Positions 37,426 to 49,235 of a stretch of 64,000 nucleotides of DNA are shown here, one piece after another. Position numbers and translations under genes: made by a program. The DNA is from Epiperipatus broadwayi (lineage: Eukaryota; Onychophora; Udeonychophora; Euonychophora; Peripatidae). Every line of letters starts with the position of its first letter. The stretch's first letter is position 1. The stretch is from contig JAQFVV010006238.1 in assembly GCA_028023455.1 (NCBI GenBank), positions 7,698,572 to 7,762,571 on the forward strand. Direction: 5' to 3'. The notes under the pieces were generated by a model, which worked only from the letters and a program-made list of their open reading frames with translations, did no database searches and was not told the origin of the DNA.

Positions 37426-38974
37426 GTAAAAACATTGTGCTATATAAAATAATTGACTTATTTAATCATAATGAAATTTATTCATACTTTGTTATGTAAA
37501 TTTTAGTGACTAATCTGCTGTTTTATTACACTTCAAAATATCAGAACCACAAAAAAAACCTGAGTGTGTTATATAAAATCATATAAAAACACAGCCATAT
37601 TTTTTTTTATTAAGTTGTTTCTATCAAGACAATCCAAACAATCCCATAATACTATGCACAATTTGGCACATTGATTCTGGAGCTGAAGATCATTAGATTG
37701 TGGTCCAGATCTGTCCTTACTTGCCTTTAAACTTCTTGTGAATTCTGTCAACTTCTTATCCATTAGCTGTTTAACTATTTTTTCCATTTTAACAAGTCCT
37801 GCTAAATATAGCTTGTCTTTGTTTATTTTATTTCATTTTATAACCCATGTAAGATTTTCTGCAGCCCTGAAACATTATTTAAAAATTAATTACATTAATT
37901 GATAATTAAGAAGATTTAAGTAATCTGTTTACTCAGACTTTTTTAAAGACATTTTGAATGTCTCCAATAGATATTTAATGAATCAAATTTCAAAATTTTG
38001 AAGATACAAGAAACACATGTCATTTAACTTTTAAACCACTGGATTGGAGATTCAAACAGCCACAGATGTGGGAAACTTTCTGTTTACTTATTTTTTGAAA
38101 AAAAAAAAGGCATCTGTGATAGAACGATTTTTCTAAAATAATTTTAAAATTATAAAGTGGACCATTATATCCTAGTGATAATGACTTTCCAAATCAAATC
38201 AGCCAATCATGTAGGCTTAATTATGGTTTTTTTTTTGCTCAGAAGCCATTTTGACTGTACATAGCTTAACCTGATTGTCCTGCTACATTAGAACTCATAC
38301 ATTTTTTATTTTTTCTCACTCCTTAGGCATCAAACGCCACTCCAGTTTGAATCATGACTGATTCCATACACCAGAAGTTAGAAATATTTGTTAACATTGT
38401 AATTGCATCAAACATTGGACTTTTTAATAAAAATAAATACAATCCCAATCAATATTTAGAATCATTAGTGAAGTTTTTGGAATCTTGTAACTATTTAGTT
38501 AATACAAAAAAATAATTAGTTTCGTTTTGTGAATGTTAATATATTATTAGGTGGAGTTTCTTTTAGAAATTTAAAATATAAAGCTTTTTCTATTCAACCT
38601 AAGTCTGACGTTTGTAAATCTTTCCTTATGGTAAGTTTTTTAATTCTTTAAATTTATGAATCATTGTTCTTATCCAAAGAAATATGACTTTTTATTATTT
38701 AAAGAGAATAAATAAATAAATAAATCCAAACATTTAAAATACTGGTATCCAACAGGAGTCTGTCTTGTATATCTCCATATTACATATTTACATAGACAAA
38801 CTTAATACCAATAACCATAATTTTAAACTGCTGTCAAAGTAATCCCCTTTTCATTCATATAACACTACAATACTAGGCAAAATAACAAAATTGTAATAAT
38901 TTTTTTACACAACAATGGTTTAATCTATTGACAAATAGACATTCTCATGTGAAATTCAATGAAACAAACAATAT
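37426..38974. other. Non-coding DNA; weak coding-like patch
   Basis: At about 38400-38520 the plus strand reads NKNKYNPNQYLESLVKFLES without stops, but it matches no family I know and is short. Nothing else recognised. Confidence 0.4.
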
Positions 38975-39554
38975 ATATACAAAACGAAATAGTCTTCCAA
39001 TCATTTACTTCAACAATCAACTTTTTTTCACATCAAAGGATGTCTTCATGAGATTAATGGCTTCAGATTCATAAAATTTTATCATCATACTTCCTTTCAC
39101 TCTTTTTTTCAATCCACTTTTTTCATAAAAGATAATCTTTGCATTGTTAAATATTTTATGATCTGTATTCAGTTTATGAATAGACAAAGCTGAATTTTGA
39201 TATCTATTTTTAACTGTACTTTTATAAACTTAAAATATTTCCTCATGACTTAATTTACTCTGACTTATATAAATTTTAGATAACTATAAGGTATCTTATA
39301 AACTATCCCAAAACTATCCCAAGAATAGATCTGCAATCAATTGACTGTTTTGAACTATTTAGTAACAAATTTAAATGCAAGCCTTTTTTTCATATCACTT
39401 TCACACCACCCAATAAAAAGCTATTATTATAAATCAATTAACTATTTGATGTCTTATAGGGAATAATCAATTAAATCATTATTATTAACCAATTTATAAA
39501 TATTTTTATTAAATATAATATTTTTAATAAATTTATAATTATACCCTAACACTA

Positions 39555-40755
39555 TATTGTAATGTTTTATGTTTATATTTAGGATTTATATTACACATTA
39601 TAAACTGTTAGTTAGCCAAGCTATGTAATGACAATGATCAATTCCAGTAGGGGTGCAAATATTTCCAGAATATAGTTATGTTTCCTGACTAACTGATCTA
39701 ATGTTTATTATAACTTAATTTACACAATTTTCTAAACTTAATAATAAAATCTAAATAACTAAAATTTAGCATATATAATGAAAGATTTATATTACTAGTA
39801 AAAGTTTTATTAACACATTAAATATTTTAGTAATAATAATTATTTATAATATTGGAAAGAACACACATACATGATTCGATAATTATGTGAATCATTTAAT
39901 CCAAATAGTTTACTTTTAAGGCTAAAATCACAAATGTCTCTTCTTTTCTTTTACTAAGTCAGAAATTTATCTTTTAAAATCTAATTCCCAAATCTTTTTG
40001 ATTTATTTATATAAATTATGATATGATCATTGGCTTATAGGTAAGTTCTTTTTATGAAGAGTCCATAGTAATTCCTCATAGCTTCATTCTGGTAACATTT
40101 TTGCATCTCTGATTGATATTTAGGATAAGTATAGACAAAGTTTTTGGTGACTTTTGCAAGAGAAGATGCAAACGATCTGTTTCTATCCACACATGGTGAC
40201 TAGATTCATCATAATACTTCTGAGTAGATTCATTTGATTATGGCTTCAAAATTCTGCCGATAAAAAACACCCAGCTAAACACAGGTAAAAAACCACTTCT
40301 AAATTTGTCTGCTTCTTTTATACTGATGACAATTTTGAGATTTCTGCTCATCTTTTCTAAATTATTTCAACCATCTTTAATTATCTCATAAAAAGATTTT
40401 ATTCTGATTATAATCGGTTGTGTTTATAATTTCTTTTTATCTAGGTAAATAATCTGTATGCACTTACATTTTTTCCAATATTAACATTACTTTAGTTAAA
40501 TAAATATTAAACACAAATAACTTTCAATGTAGGCATTAAAAAAATTATATTTTATCTAATAAAAAAATAGTTAAATTACATCCATTGACGATTTTTAAAT
40601 TTTACTCCTTTTAACTTTTATTCAATGTCAACATACTTGAATCATATATATAAATGTAAATGGTTAAATTGATTCCTCAATATAATGGTTCAATATATTC
40701 AGAAGTAAATTGATTCCTCTGAATATAACTATTATTTTCAAAGTTATTAAGACTC
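39555..40755. mobile_element. Unidentified insertion in the Penelope-like copy
   Basis: The minus-strand Penelope copy is interrupted exactly where the plus-strand copy is continuous (around 43110). The 1.2-kb intruder has no recognised coding region or terminal repeat. It may be a DNA transposon remnant or a large host-sequence capture. Confidence 0.45.
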
Positions 40756-40884
40756 TCTTATTCCTACAACAAAAATTCAATAAAGAATATTTCTTATGAG
40801 TAAAAGGTTATCTGGCTTTATCATATTTCTTAATTTTTTTCTTTAATAAAACGACTAATAAAACATTATTGATTTTATCAATAT

Positions 40885-41795
40885 TTAAATACATAAAATT
40901 AAAAGCCTGTGAAGCACTTGAAAGAGAAGTTATAAAGAGTGCAAAAATATTAAATGCTTATCACTTTTGAGGTGGGTTGCTTCATATTGACAGCAATACT
41001 GAGCAGTGCATAACAGAGTGATAATCTTGATATGCAAAATATATGCAAATTATTTAAATAGCCCAGCATTTGGAGATGTCGAAGCAAGCATAGTGTCTAT
41101 TGATAGAGTTATTGTTACCAGTAATAAAGTATGCCTTCCTAATTTTCCATTTGATGTCATTTTTTTCTATGCAAACTATTTTGGGGTTAGAGGGTTTGAA
41201 TATATATCAATCAGCTTATCAATAATTCCAGAGACAAAATCGACCCCTCTCAGATTCCCCATGTCATTTATAGCATTTCATGCCCTCAAATCAGTTGTCA
41301 TGCCATTTATTATGGTGAGACCAAAGACATCATAACCAACAGGACTGCTTAACATATATACACTTACAAAAGAGCACAGAAAAATAATGACAATTCATCA
41401 ACATTTTTGGAATACTCTATGAAGACTGGCCACATATTCAAACCCTCTAACCCCAAGATAGTTTGCATAGAGAAAAATGACATCAAATGGAAAATTAGGG
41501 AAGGATACTTCATTACTGGTAAGAATAACTCTATCAATAGATGTGACGCCTGCTTTGACATCTCCAAATGCTAGGCTATCTAAATAATTTGCATATATTT
41601 TGCATATCATCATTATTTCTCTGTTCCGCACTGCTAAGTAGTGCTATGAATATGAGGCAACCACCTTGAAAGTGCTAAGCATTTAATATTTTTGCACTCT
41701 TTATAGCTTTTTTTTCAAGTGCTTCACTTCGCTTTTAATTTTATGTATTATAATATTAAGAGAGAAGTTTAAAATTCTTAACAATATTTAAATAT
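40885..41795. mobile_element. Palindromic element inserted in Penelope copy
   Basis: Arms of about 420 bp (about 40890-41340 and 41380-41750) are inverted copies: GTGCAAAAATATTAAATGCTTA, ATATGCAAATTATTTA, TCTATTGATAGAGTTATT, CCATTTGATGTCATTTTT, GGGTTAGAGGGTTTGAATAT. Open frames on both arms translate into similar peptides because they are the same sequence mirrored: YANYL(N/D)S, AFGDV, SIDRVI, NFPFDVIF. Flanks carry CAATATTTAAATA on both sides (about 40879 and 41785), which also spans the break in Penelope homology, and so may be a 13-bp target duplication. Shared peptide preservation on both arms could mean ancestral coding, but no family is recognised. Confidence 0.7.
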
Positions 41796-42419
41796 AAATA
41801 ATTTAACTTATCAAATTCAAATAGTACCTACTTTCCTCAATACTAAATTTAATATTAGAATCAAAAGCATTTAATATTAGAATCAAAATCATCCAATCTA
41901 TCAAATAAATCCTTCAGTTTATATTCATATAAAATAAACAAAATCAATCATCAACATACTTAACAAATAATTTTAAAAAACCAGAATTTTTTTTATAACA
42001 CTACTCTCTAAAAAATCAATATAAACAGAGCTCATTAAAGAAGAAATAACATAACCAATAATCCATTCCCCTTTAATTTTATAAAACACATTATTACACA
42101 CAAAATATGTAGAATCCTCTAATAACATTATAAATAACCTTAATCTTATCTGCAGAAAAACATTCAAATTTTCTTAAAACAGTAGGAAATACATTAATTT
42201 TTCCTATCAACTGATTGATATATGTTTTCAATATCTAAATGACCAAAAAACACACTTTTTGTTCTAAAACAAATCTGTTAATTTTTTCATATGCCACAAA
42301 AAAGAAAATTAACCTAAATCTATATAATTTTTAAGGCATAATAAAACATTTTGAAATTTTATTAACAATCTCCCTTGTAAAATCAAAAATGCATCTTGAA
42401 AGAAAATTATCTTTATGAA

Positions 42420-43680
42420 ATTTCTTTAAGATCTATTTTTGATTTTATAGAGGGGATTGTTTATAAAATTTCAAAATTTATTATAACATTTTTTTAAAAA
42501 TTATATAGATTAAGGTCAATTTAGTTTACCTTCTTCCTTTGAGTCATATGAAAAAATTAATGAGTTTGTTTTAGAAAAAAATGTCTTTTTGGTAATTTAG
42601 ATATTGAAAACATGTATTAATCAGTTAATAGGAAAAAATGCATTTATATATTTCTTAGTGCTTTAAAGAAATTTAAATATTTTTCTGCATGTACAATTAA
42701 AATTACTCATGATAGGCTAATGTTATTAGAGGATTCTATGTATTTTTGTGTACAATGATGTGTTTTATAAAATTAAAGAGGAATGGTTTATTGCTTGTTA
42801 TTTCTTCTTTAATGTGTTTTGTCTATATTAATGTTTTAGAGAGTAATATTATTAATAATTTTTCTGGTTCTTTAAAATTTTTGGTTACGTATGTTAATGA
42901 TTGTTTGTTTATTATACAGAAAGATAAACTAAAGAAAATTTTTAATAGATTGATAGGAGAGTACATTAGAATTTGAAAGTTAAAATATTTATATTTAAGT
43001 ATTGATAAAGTTGATAATGTTTTATTGTCTAGTCATTATATTAAAAAAAAAAAAAAATTAAATATGATAAGACCAGACAACTTTTTACTCATAAAAAATT
43101 TTCTTCATTGAATTTTAATCACAAATTTATTAGAAATATTATATTTAATAAAAATATGTATAAATCAATTAAAAAATAATGATTTAATTGATTGTGTGAA
43201 TAAAGAGTTTATTTTGCCCTATAAGGCATCAATTAGTTAAATGATTTATAAGAAATGTTTTTATTGGGTGCAAGAAATGACTGAATTTAAATTCATTACT
43301 AAATAGTCTAAAATAGTCAATTGTTTGTAAATCTATTTCTAGGATAGTTTATAAAATACCTTGTCATAGTCTAAAATTTATATAGGCAAGAATGAATTAA
43401 ATCTTAATGAAAGAGTTAAAGTTTATAAGAGTAGAGTTAAAAAATAGATATCAAAACTCAGCTTTGTATATTCATGAATTGAATATAGGTCATAAAATAT
43501 TATTTGACTAAGCAGAGGATATCTTTTATAAAAGCAGTGAATTAAAAAGAAGTGTAAAAAAAAACTGTGATGATAACATGTTTTGAATCAGACCATTAAT
43601 CTCATGAAAACAACACTTGATGTGAAAGGAAGTTGGTTATTGAAGTGAATGATGGGAAGACTATTTTGGAGTTGAATTTT
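42420..43680 (+). mobile_element. Penelope-like element, truncated, with GIY-YIG domain
   Basis: The order read rightward is: MCFIKLKRNG..SSLMCFVYINVLESN (about 42755-42850), the catalytic box as TYVNDCLFII with YVND at 42890-42901 (normally YVDD), KLKKIFNRL (42925), then after stops the GIY-YIG endonuclease start RIVYKIPCHS (43345), YIGKNELNLNERVKVYKSR (43379-43435), and INLMKTTLDVKGSWLL (about 43595). Penelope-like elements are the eukaryotic retroelements that join this kind of reverse transcriptase to a GIY-YIG nuclease. At least four stops or shifts disable it. It is head to head with the minus-strand copy, the axis being near 42412. Confidence 0.88.
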
Positions 43681-43808
43681 GCTTAAGAAGATCTGTTTGT
43701 TAATAGATATAAAAAAAATTAGTAAAATTTTGTTGTTTTGGCTAGTATTATAATGTTGTATGAATTTCTATTTTATTTTCAATTGCTAGTATAGCATTAG
43801 GCAGTATT

Positions 43809-44056
43809 TTATATGTCGGCTACCCCCGCCTCGGTTTGCCAATTTGGTGTTTTTTTTCCGTCGCCCGCCGCCGGGATGGGTTTATATATGCCGGCCCTCT
43901 GGCTTTGACCTGAAAATTTGGTGGCGTTTATTTTTTTTTTTGCCCAGCTGCCTGTCCTAGCCGGGATAGCGGTTAATCGCCTCGGCTTGAACCTAGAAAA
44001 TTTGGTGGCGTTGTTTTTTTTTTGCCCGGCGTGCCCTGTCCTAGCCGGGAATAGCA
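43809..44056 (+). repeat. CpG-rich tandem repeat, about 84-bp period
   Basis: Three diverging units share AAAATTTGGTGGCGTT, a T8-T11 run, GCCC, then CCTGTCCTAGCCGGGA. CpG and G/C content are far above the surrounding sequence. The minus-strand frame 43809-44057 is open only because the repeat lacks stops on that strand; it repeats PARTG and NATKFS motifs and is not a known protein. The unit type is unknown: satellite, element terminus or sequence of other origin. Confidence 0.75.
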
Positions 44057-46374
44057 AGTTAAAAATATAATATAGATATATATATATAGGGAATAAAATA
44101 GCCCGTAATTACTAAACTTTTTTTGACTATATATGTTTTTTTTTGTTGTTTTCTTTTCTTTACTTTTTTTTTTCCTGTTTTTTTTTTTTTTCTTTTTTGT
44201 TTTTTTATAGTGGTGGGTTTAGTGTTTTGTTGGTCGTCTAGTTACAAAATTAAATAAAAAGTCAAATAATTTTGTCGCGTTACTCAGTCAGTTTTTGCCC
44301 ATAAAAAGCTCTGAATAATTTTTGTCTCCGTGGTTCTTTTTTCGCTTTTTTGAATATAAACAAACTACCACCCTCCAATTTATAAACCTATTTTGTTTTT
44401 GTTTATGCGGTTGAATAGCTCTGTTTGTTTGAATACTTTTCCCTATTTACTTGCAATCGTCAACTGCTCTTCTCGTATATCATGTTTCATTATAGGCAAA
44501 AGTTGGAGTTGTCTCGTAGGATTTCTCTTCTATGAGAAGAACAATAAAAACTCCAGTCTTTTTTCCTTCCAGGTTACTTCGGTTCTGCTCTCTCTACTCC
44601 ATATTCCATCCTTCCCTTACCAATACTGTTTCCCTATTTTCTTTACCTTCCTGTTAGTTACTTTATTATTATTAAAAAAATGAAAAGAAAAACAAAAAAT
44701 AAATAATATAAATGGAAATGTTTAATATATATATATATAAAAGGAAATACTCAAATATTATTAATAATTAGTTGGTCACATAGGATAATATTGCAATCTT
44801 TAAATATGGAAAGTTTTATTTATGTTCTTTTTTGTTTTGTTAAAAATTTTTTATTTTTATGAAGTGAATTCATTAAGATTTATTTGTTGGTTTATTTATC
44901 ATGGAGGTTTTGTTTAATTCTAATTAAAAAGATATTATTTTTTTTTTTAGAAAATGAAGGGATTGAATGTTTCTTCAATCTTCTCGCATCTATATTGTAT
45001 TATATATATCTCTATAATAAATTTTTATATTTTGAAAGAGATAATTATATGATGTATGATTTTTTGAGTGATTTAATGGTTTATTTCATTTGAAAATTTT
45101 ATTGTTTTCTATTGAGATGTTTTAATTTAAATGAGGTGGTTTATTTGAAATTAAATTTATATTTATTTTGATTAATTAATGTTTTCAAATAAAGATATAT
45201 TTAAGATAAATTTAAAGTATAATTTATCTCAAATTTAAATTTAGTTTTAAAATATTTTTTTAATAAAGTTTTATTTTAATAATTTTATTATTTGATTTAT
45301 ATATAGTTAAGATGTATTTAATTTAATTTTAATTTTAAGAAAATTTTAAATGAATAATTTATTTTTATAAAAAAAAAAAAATAAAAATATATATATAAGT
45401 CTGCATGTATTATTTATTGTTCATGTAATAATTCAAATAGTATTAATAATTATTAATTAATAATAACCCTTCTTTTGGTCAATGCAATTAATAACATGTA
45501 GTAACTATATTTATAAGTAATATTAATAATTAGATGTGAAATCTGGTAAAGTTAATAAAAGTACATTTCATTGTAATTCATGCCTTACAATTTTGTATGA
45601 ATAGCAAAATAATGTTGCTAATTAATACATGAATTTATTCAGAGATGGAGCTGCAGACAGTTTCAAGAAAGAACCAATCATCTTTTCAATAGCATCCTAT
45701 GTTTATATTAGTCAATTGATTGTTAATATGTAATGCATGTGTAAATATATTTTTAGTGAATCACTCTTTCAAAATTTATCATTGTATTATTGCTTATCAC
45801 TATGTAAAGTAGGATCACATTCGGCATACTAATTCTATTTAAGATTTATTTTAAAAAATTACTACGTTTAGATTATCCACTTAATGAATAATATTTAGGT
45901 AGTGTAATTATTCTTTCTACTTTGCATGAAAATGGTGTTGTGAAAATTACACTACAGAAATTATTTATTAGTGTATGTTTTATTTTTATGATGGCATTCC
46001 TCATCTTCACCTTACCACATCACAATCACCCAGCAGCAAAAACACTCATACCATTTTCTGTCATCAAGCAAATATTTTATAATCTATCTCTGTTCACCAG
46101 ATGAGCTAGAGGTATCCAACAATCTGGATGTTCATGCCCATGATGACAGTTTGATATTTTTTCCATTATGCCACTCTCCACAAATTAGGACTAATAATCA
46201 TCCATTTAACACACTATGGACTGAAAAATAATCATTGTGCCATAGAAATATTTATAAAATTTTAGTTCCTCCTTATTTCAACTTCATAATATTACCACTA
46301 TCCACTGATACAGAAATTTAGACTGTCCTCTGTTATTATGCATGAATTCTATTAAACAAGACAAAACTCTTCAT
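44057..46374. other. AT-rich DNA, no gene recognised
   Basis: Includes T-rich stretches (44130-44210) and short TA runs. Open frame 44393-44683 codes a hydrophobic, Phe/Leu/Ser-rich peptide with no family match. About 46020-46170 resembles 32790-32960 and may be an old dispersed repeat. Confidence 0.45.
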
Positions 46375-46512
46375 ATGATAGTGCCACCCAGTGCCAACCA
46401 GAGTAATCAATGTATACCAGAAAGCTTGTGCATAAAATCCCCATTTAGTGCCTACTCATCCAATATCCACAGACTAGTTTCTGGCGTGTGACCTTTGTCA
46501 CAATTATGTTCT
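46375..46512 (-). repeat. Family A fold-back element, left arm and core
   Basis: It contains GACAAAACTCTTCATATGAT, AGTGCCACCCAGTGCCAACC, AGAGTAATCAATGTATACC, TTGTGCATAAAATCCCCATT, GTGCCTACTCATCCAATATCC and AGACTAGTTTCTGGC. It is inverted relative to 30420. No right arm is present. Confidence 0.8.
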
Positions 46513-46539
46513 AGTATAAGAGATAATGATCATGAATTC

Positions 46540-46850
46540 TATCTACTTATCTATTTATAAATCTATTTATCTGTCTATCTACTCATGATTTTTCTATTTA
46601 TATAATATCTACCTACCAAAATATTCATTGACTACCTTTCCATCTACTTAACTATCATCTATCTATTATTTATATTCTTATCTTCATACCTACCTTTCTG
46701 CCTACCTATCTCATATTTCTATCTATTTACATACATAACTATCTGTTTATTTATCTTTCTACTTATCTACCTACATGTATATATATTTGCTTACCAATGT
46801 ATATATTTATCTATCTATTCATTCATTTATCTTTGTGTAAATTTTTCTAT
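46540..46850. repeat. Degenerate (TCTA)n microsatellite
   Basis: Interrupted TCTA, CTAC and TTTA repeats over 300 bp (ATCTATTTATCTGTCTATCT, CTACCTACC). An old simple repeat that has accumulated substitutions. Confidence 0.9.
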
Positions 46851-49121
46851 TTTACAAAGCTGTTTTTTTTTTCCTATTTATATCAGTAGTTTGATTTGGT
46901 AATCTTTAAGATATACTAGCATTTCTTAATAATCAAAAATCACTTTGCGATTTAATACTGTGTTAGAGTGGAAGATTTAGAATTCACGATTCCAAAAAAT
47001 CATTTTTATTTGAGCAACGTATCTTATCTCGTATCGTAAAAAAATCTCGTTTCTGGTTAAGTAAATGGAGCTAGCTATTAAATGCTCAATCTGGTAGAAG
47101 TCCCAAACATCACATGATGTCCGAGCAATTTTAATCATATTATGCTTTATTAAAGCATAAGAACTTCTTAGATATATAGTTATTCAATATTATAAATGAA
47201 ACCAGTATAGACACAAGTTAAAAATCCAAATAGAAATGAGTACTTGGTGCACTTATGTGAACCTAAAGAGGTGTGTTTCTTTACTGTTTTCAATTATATT
47301 ATATTTTAAAAGTGGCTGCTAAACCTTCCACAAATCATACAGAGATAAAACATAAACAATGGATAACAGCTAAAATAGTGGTAACAAGCAATTTACTATA
47401 AGCAAACAATTAAAATAATATCTATTAGATTATATTTTTAAAATTTATTTTTGTTTTATAATACAATTAAATACATATATATTCTATAAATCCCTTAATA
47501 AATATAAATTTTTGTCTTGTTAAAATACTGTAATCCTTTCAGTTATTTCAATAAATACACTATCATTTAATTTTATTCAGTGCATGTGAATTTACTTTGA
47601 ATTCTCAGTGGGTCGCTTGACTGATAAAACATGTTTATTTTATTTTGATAAGTTAGGCAGTATGTGTGCGGGAATGATTTTGTTTTAAATTGATTGTTTG
47701 ATGGTCAAGAAACTGAGGGAGTTTTCTACCTGAAGAATGATTAATACTGTGAGGAGAATGAAAACTGATTTTAATTCTGATTTACGGTGTCGGATGAGAC
47801 AAGCAACTGCTTAGAGGTAAAGAGTGGTAAAATAACTCAGTAGTTATATGAAAATATCTGAGATTTAATGCGAGAAATCAACACAAGTGTTAATTCACAG
47901 TTTCTGCCAGCAAGAGATATTTCTCAGTCGGTGTTTACATTTTTACTCAACTTGTGGGTAGTTTAGCTATCTCTAGGCATCCATTTAATCCGAGTTAAAT
48001 TTTCTTCTACTATAAGTTGTGAAAGAGCAATTTGTTTTTTTAAACATTTCAAATTTCCCTAAAATGATTATTAGCCAACTGAAAATAAAAATAGCAAATT
48101 GGCAAAATTACTTTTTTTTTTTTTTTAACGAAGTCAAAAAAAAAAAAACATTTTTTGTCAACAACTATTTTTATATGATTATTTTTTTAAAAAAATCAGA
48201 GATTTTCAACATCCTCTCTTCCTGTATATATTCCGTCTACAATTCGTCAAAAAAATGCTGTAGAAAAAAACTTCAAATCTATAGAGACTCTCTCTTATTA
48301 TCTTAATCACATATAAGATAAAACGGAAGTGTTTTACTCAGAAGAAAATTTTAAGTCAGATTAAAGCTTTTTTTATTTTCTGGTTTGTGTGAGTGTGTGT
48401 ATAAGCGCGCAAATAAAAAATAATTTAGCAAAAAGTACATTATACATTTTTAAACACATATTATTTACAGTACTCTAAATTATTTTTATACACGTATAGT
48501 GGAGCTGAGGCAAGGAATGAATTGATAAAAATCAAGGAAAAAACGTGAAAATATATTAGTTATTTAACGATTATCGCCCTTTCACAAAATATTAAAAGTA
48601 AATAGAAACTAGTACTTATTTTAAAACAATGTAATGAATTTACCAACACTGGTATCAAGATTCAAATGTTTGATATCTCTAGTCATTTAGTCACGTGAAT
48701 ATTACTTGTAAAATGAATGCATAAGAAGAATGGATGTTTGAATTTCTGTATTTGTAGGTGGTTGTGATATGTTGATATTGAGATAAAAAGTATAAAAAAA
48801 TAGCTGGAAAATAAACTAATGTTGTATGTTAAGAAACATAATTTGCAAGAGTAAATTTTTTGATATATTTAACACACATTTTTCTTTTAAATCTTTTTAT
48901 TTATTTTATGAATCATTTTCTTTCCAATATTTCTCCAACCATATTGTATAAAAAGTAATTATAATAAATTAAGAGTATTTTATATCAAAAAGTAAAATTA
49001 AAAACATTTAAAATGTAAAAGGATATAGACACCACAAAAAATAAGTGAAAATGTTGTATTACGTTTTTTACATAAATTCTTTGCAAAGTCTTCACAAACA
49101 TATATTGGTAAATGTTGTAAT
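46851..49121. other. Non-coding DNA; patch of higher complexity at 47.6-48.0 kb
   Basis: At 47580-48010 there is less homopolymer sequence and more CpG (GGTCGC, GTGCGGG, GTGTCGG, TCGGTG), and a good splice-donor match AG/GTAAAGAG at about 47817. No long open frame is present, so a non-coding first exon is only a possibility. The rest is A/T-rich with no features. Confidence 0.4.
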
Positions 49122-49235
49122 AATTCAAAACAAAACAACACTCTCCATATAGTAGTGCCATCTTGTGCTAACAAGAGCAATCAATGGATGCCAGAAGGCA
49201 CTACTATATGGAGAGTGTTGTTTTGTTTTGAATTG
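49122..49235. repeat. Family A arms only, 38-bp perfect hairpin
   Basis: The left arm 49122-49159 and right arm 49198-49235 are exact inverted copies, including the family A tip CTCCATATAGTAGTGCC and an outer AATTCAAAACAAAACAACA. The loop carries GAGCAATCAATGGATGCC. The outer sequence is not part of other family A copies, so the palindrome extends beyond the element into flanking DNA. Confidence 0.88.

Larger units (their letters stand above)
38975..42405 (-). mobile_element. Penelope-like element, decayed, two insertions
   Basis: Read leftward from 42405 the strand encodes a Penelope-type reverse transcriptase: FVCNNVFYKIKGEW...SSLMSSVYIDFLESS (42130-42010, corresponding to the FYKQ..GLPMGSPLSP block), the catalytic YVDD (41947-41958, in a shifted frame), then KLKDLFDRLDDFDSNIKFSI (41920-41860). 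It resumes after a 0.9-kb insertion at about 40885, again after a second insertion at 39555, and ends in the GIY-YIG part near 39000-39350 (IPYSY.KFI, then NSALSIHKL, INLMKTSFDVKK). It is 5' truncated. It is the inverted partner of 42420-43680 with which it shares most of its length. Confidence 0.82.

Noticed and set aside
43809-44057. Minus-strand open frame with repeated PARTG and NATKFS motifs
   Set aside because: Explained by an 84-bp tandem repeat whose period is a multiple of three; no start context or family match.
44393-44683. Hydrophobic 96-residue open frame as a membrane protein
   Set aside because: Composition follows T-rich DNA; no family match and no supporting signals.
8687-49235. 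CRISPR array or direct-repeat locus
   Set aside because: Family A copies are dispersed over 40 kb in both orientations and are not regularly spaced; the DNA is eukaryotic.
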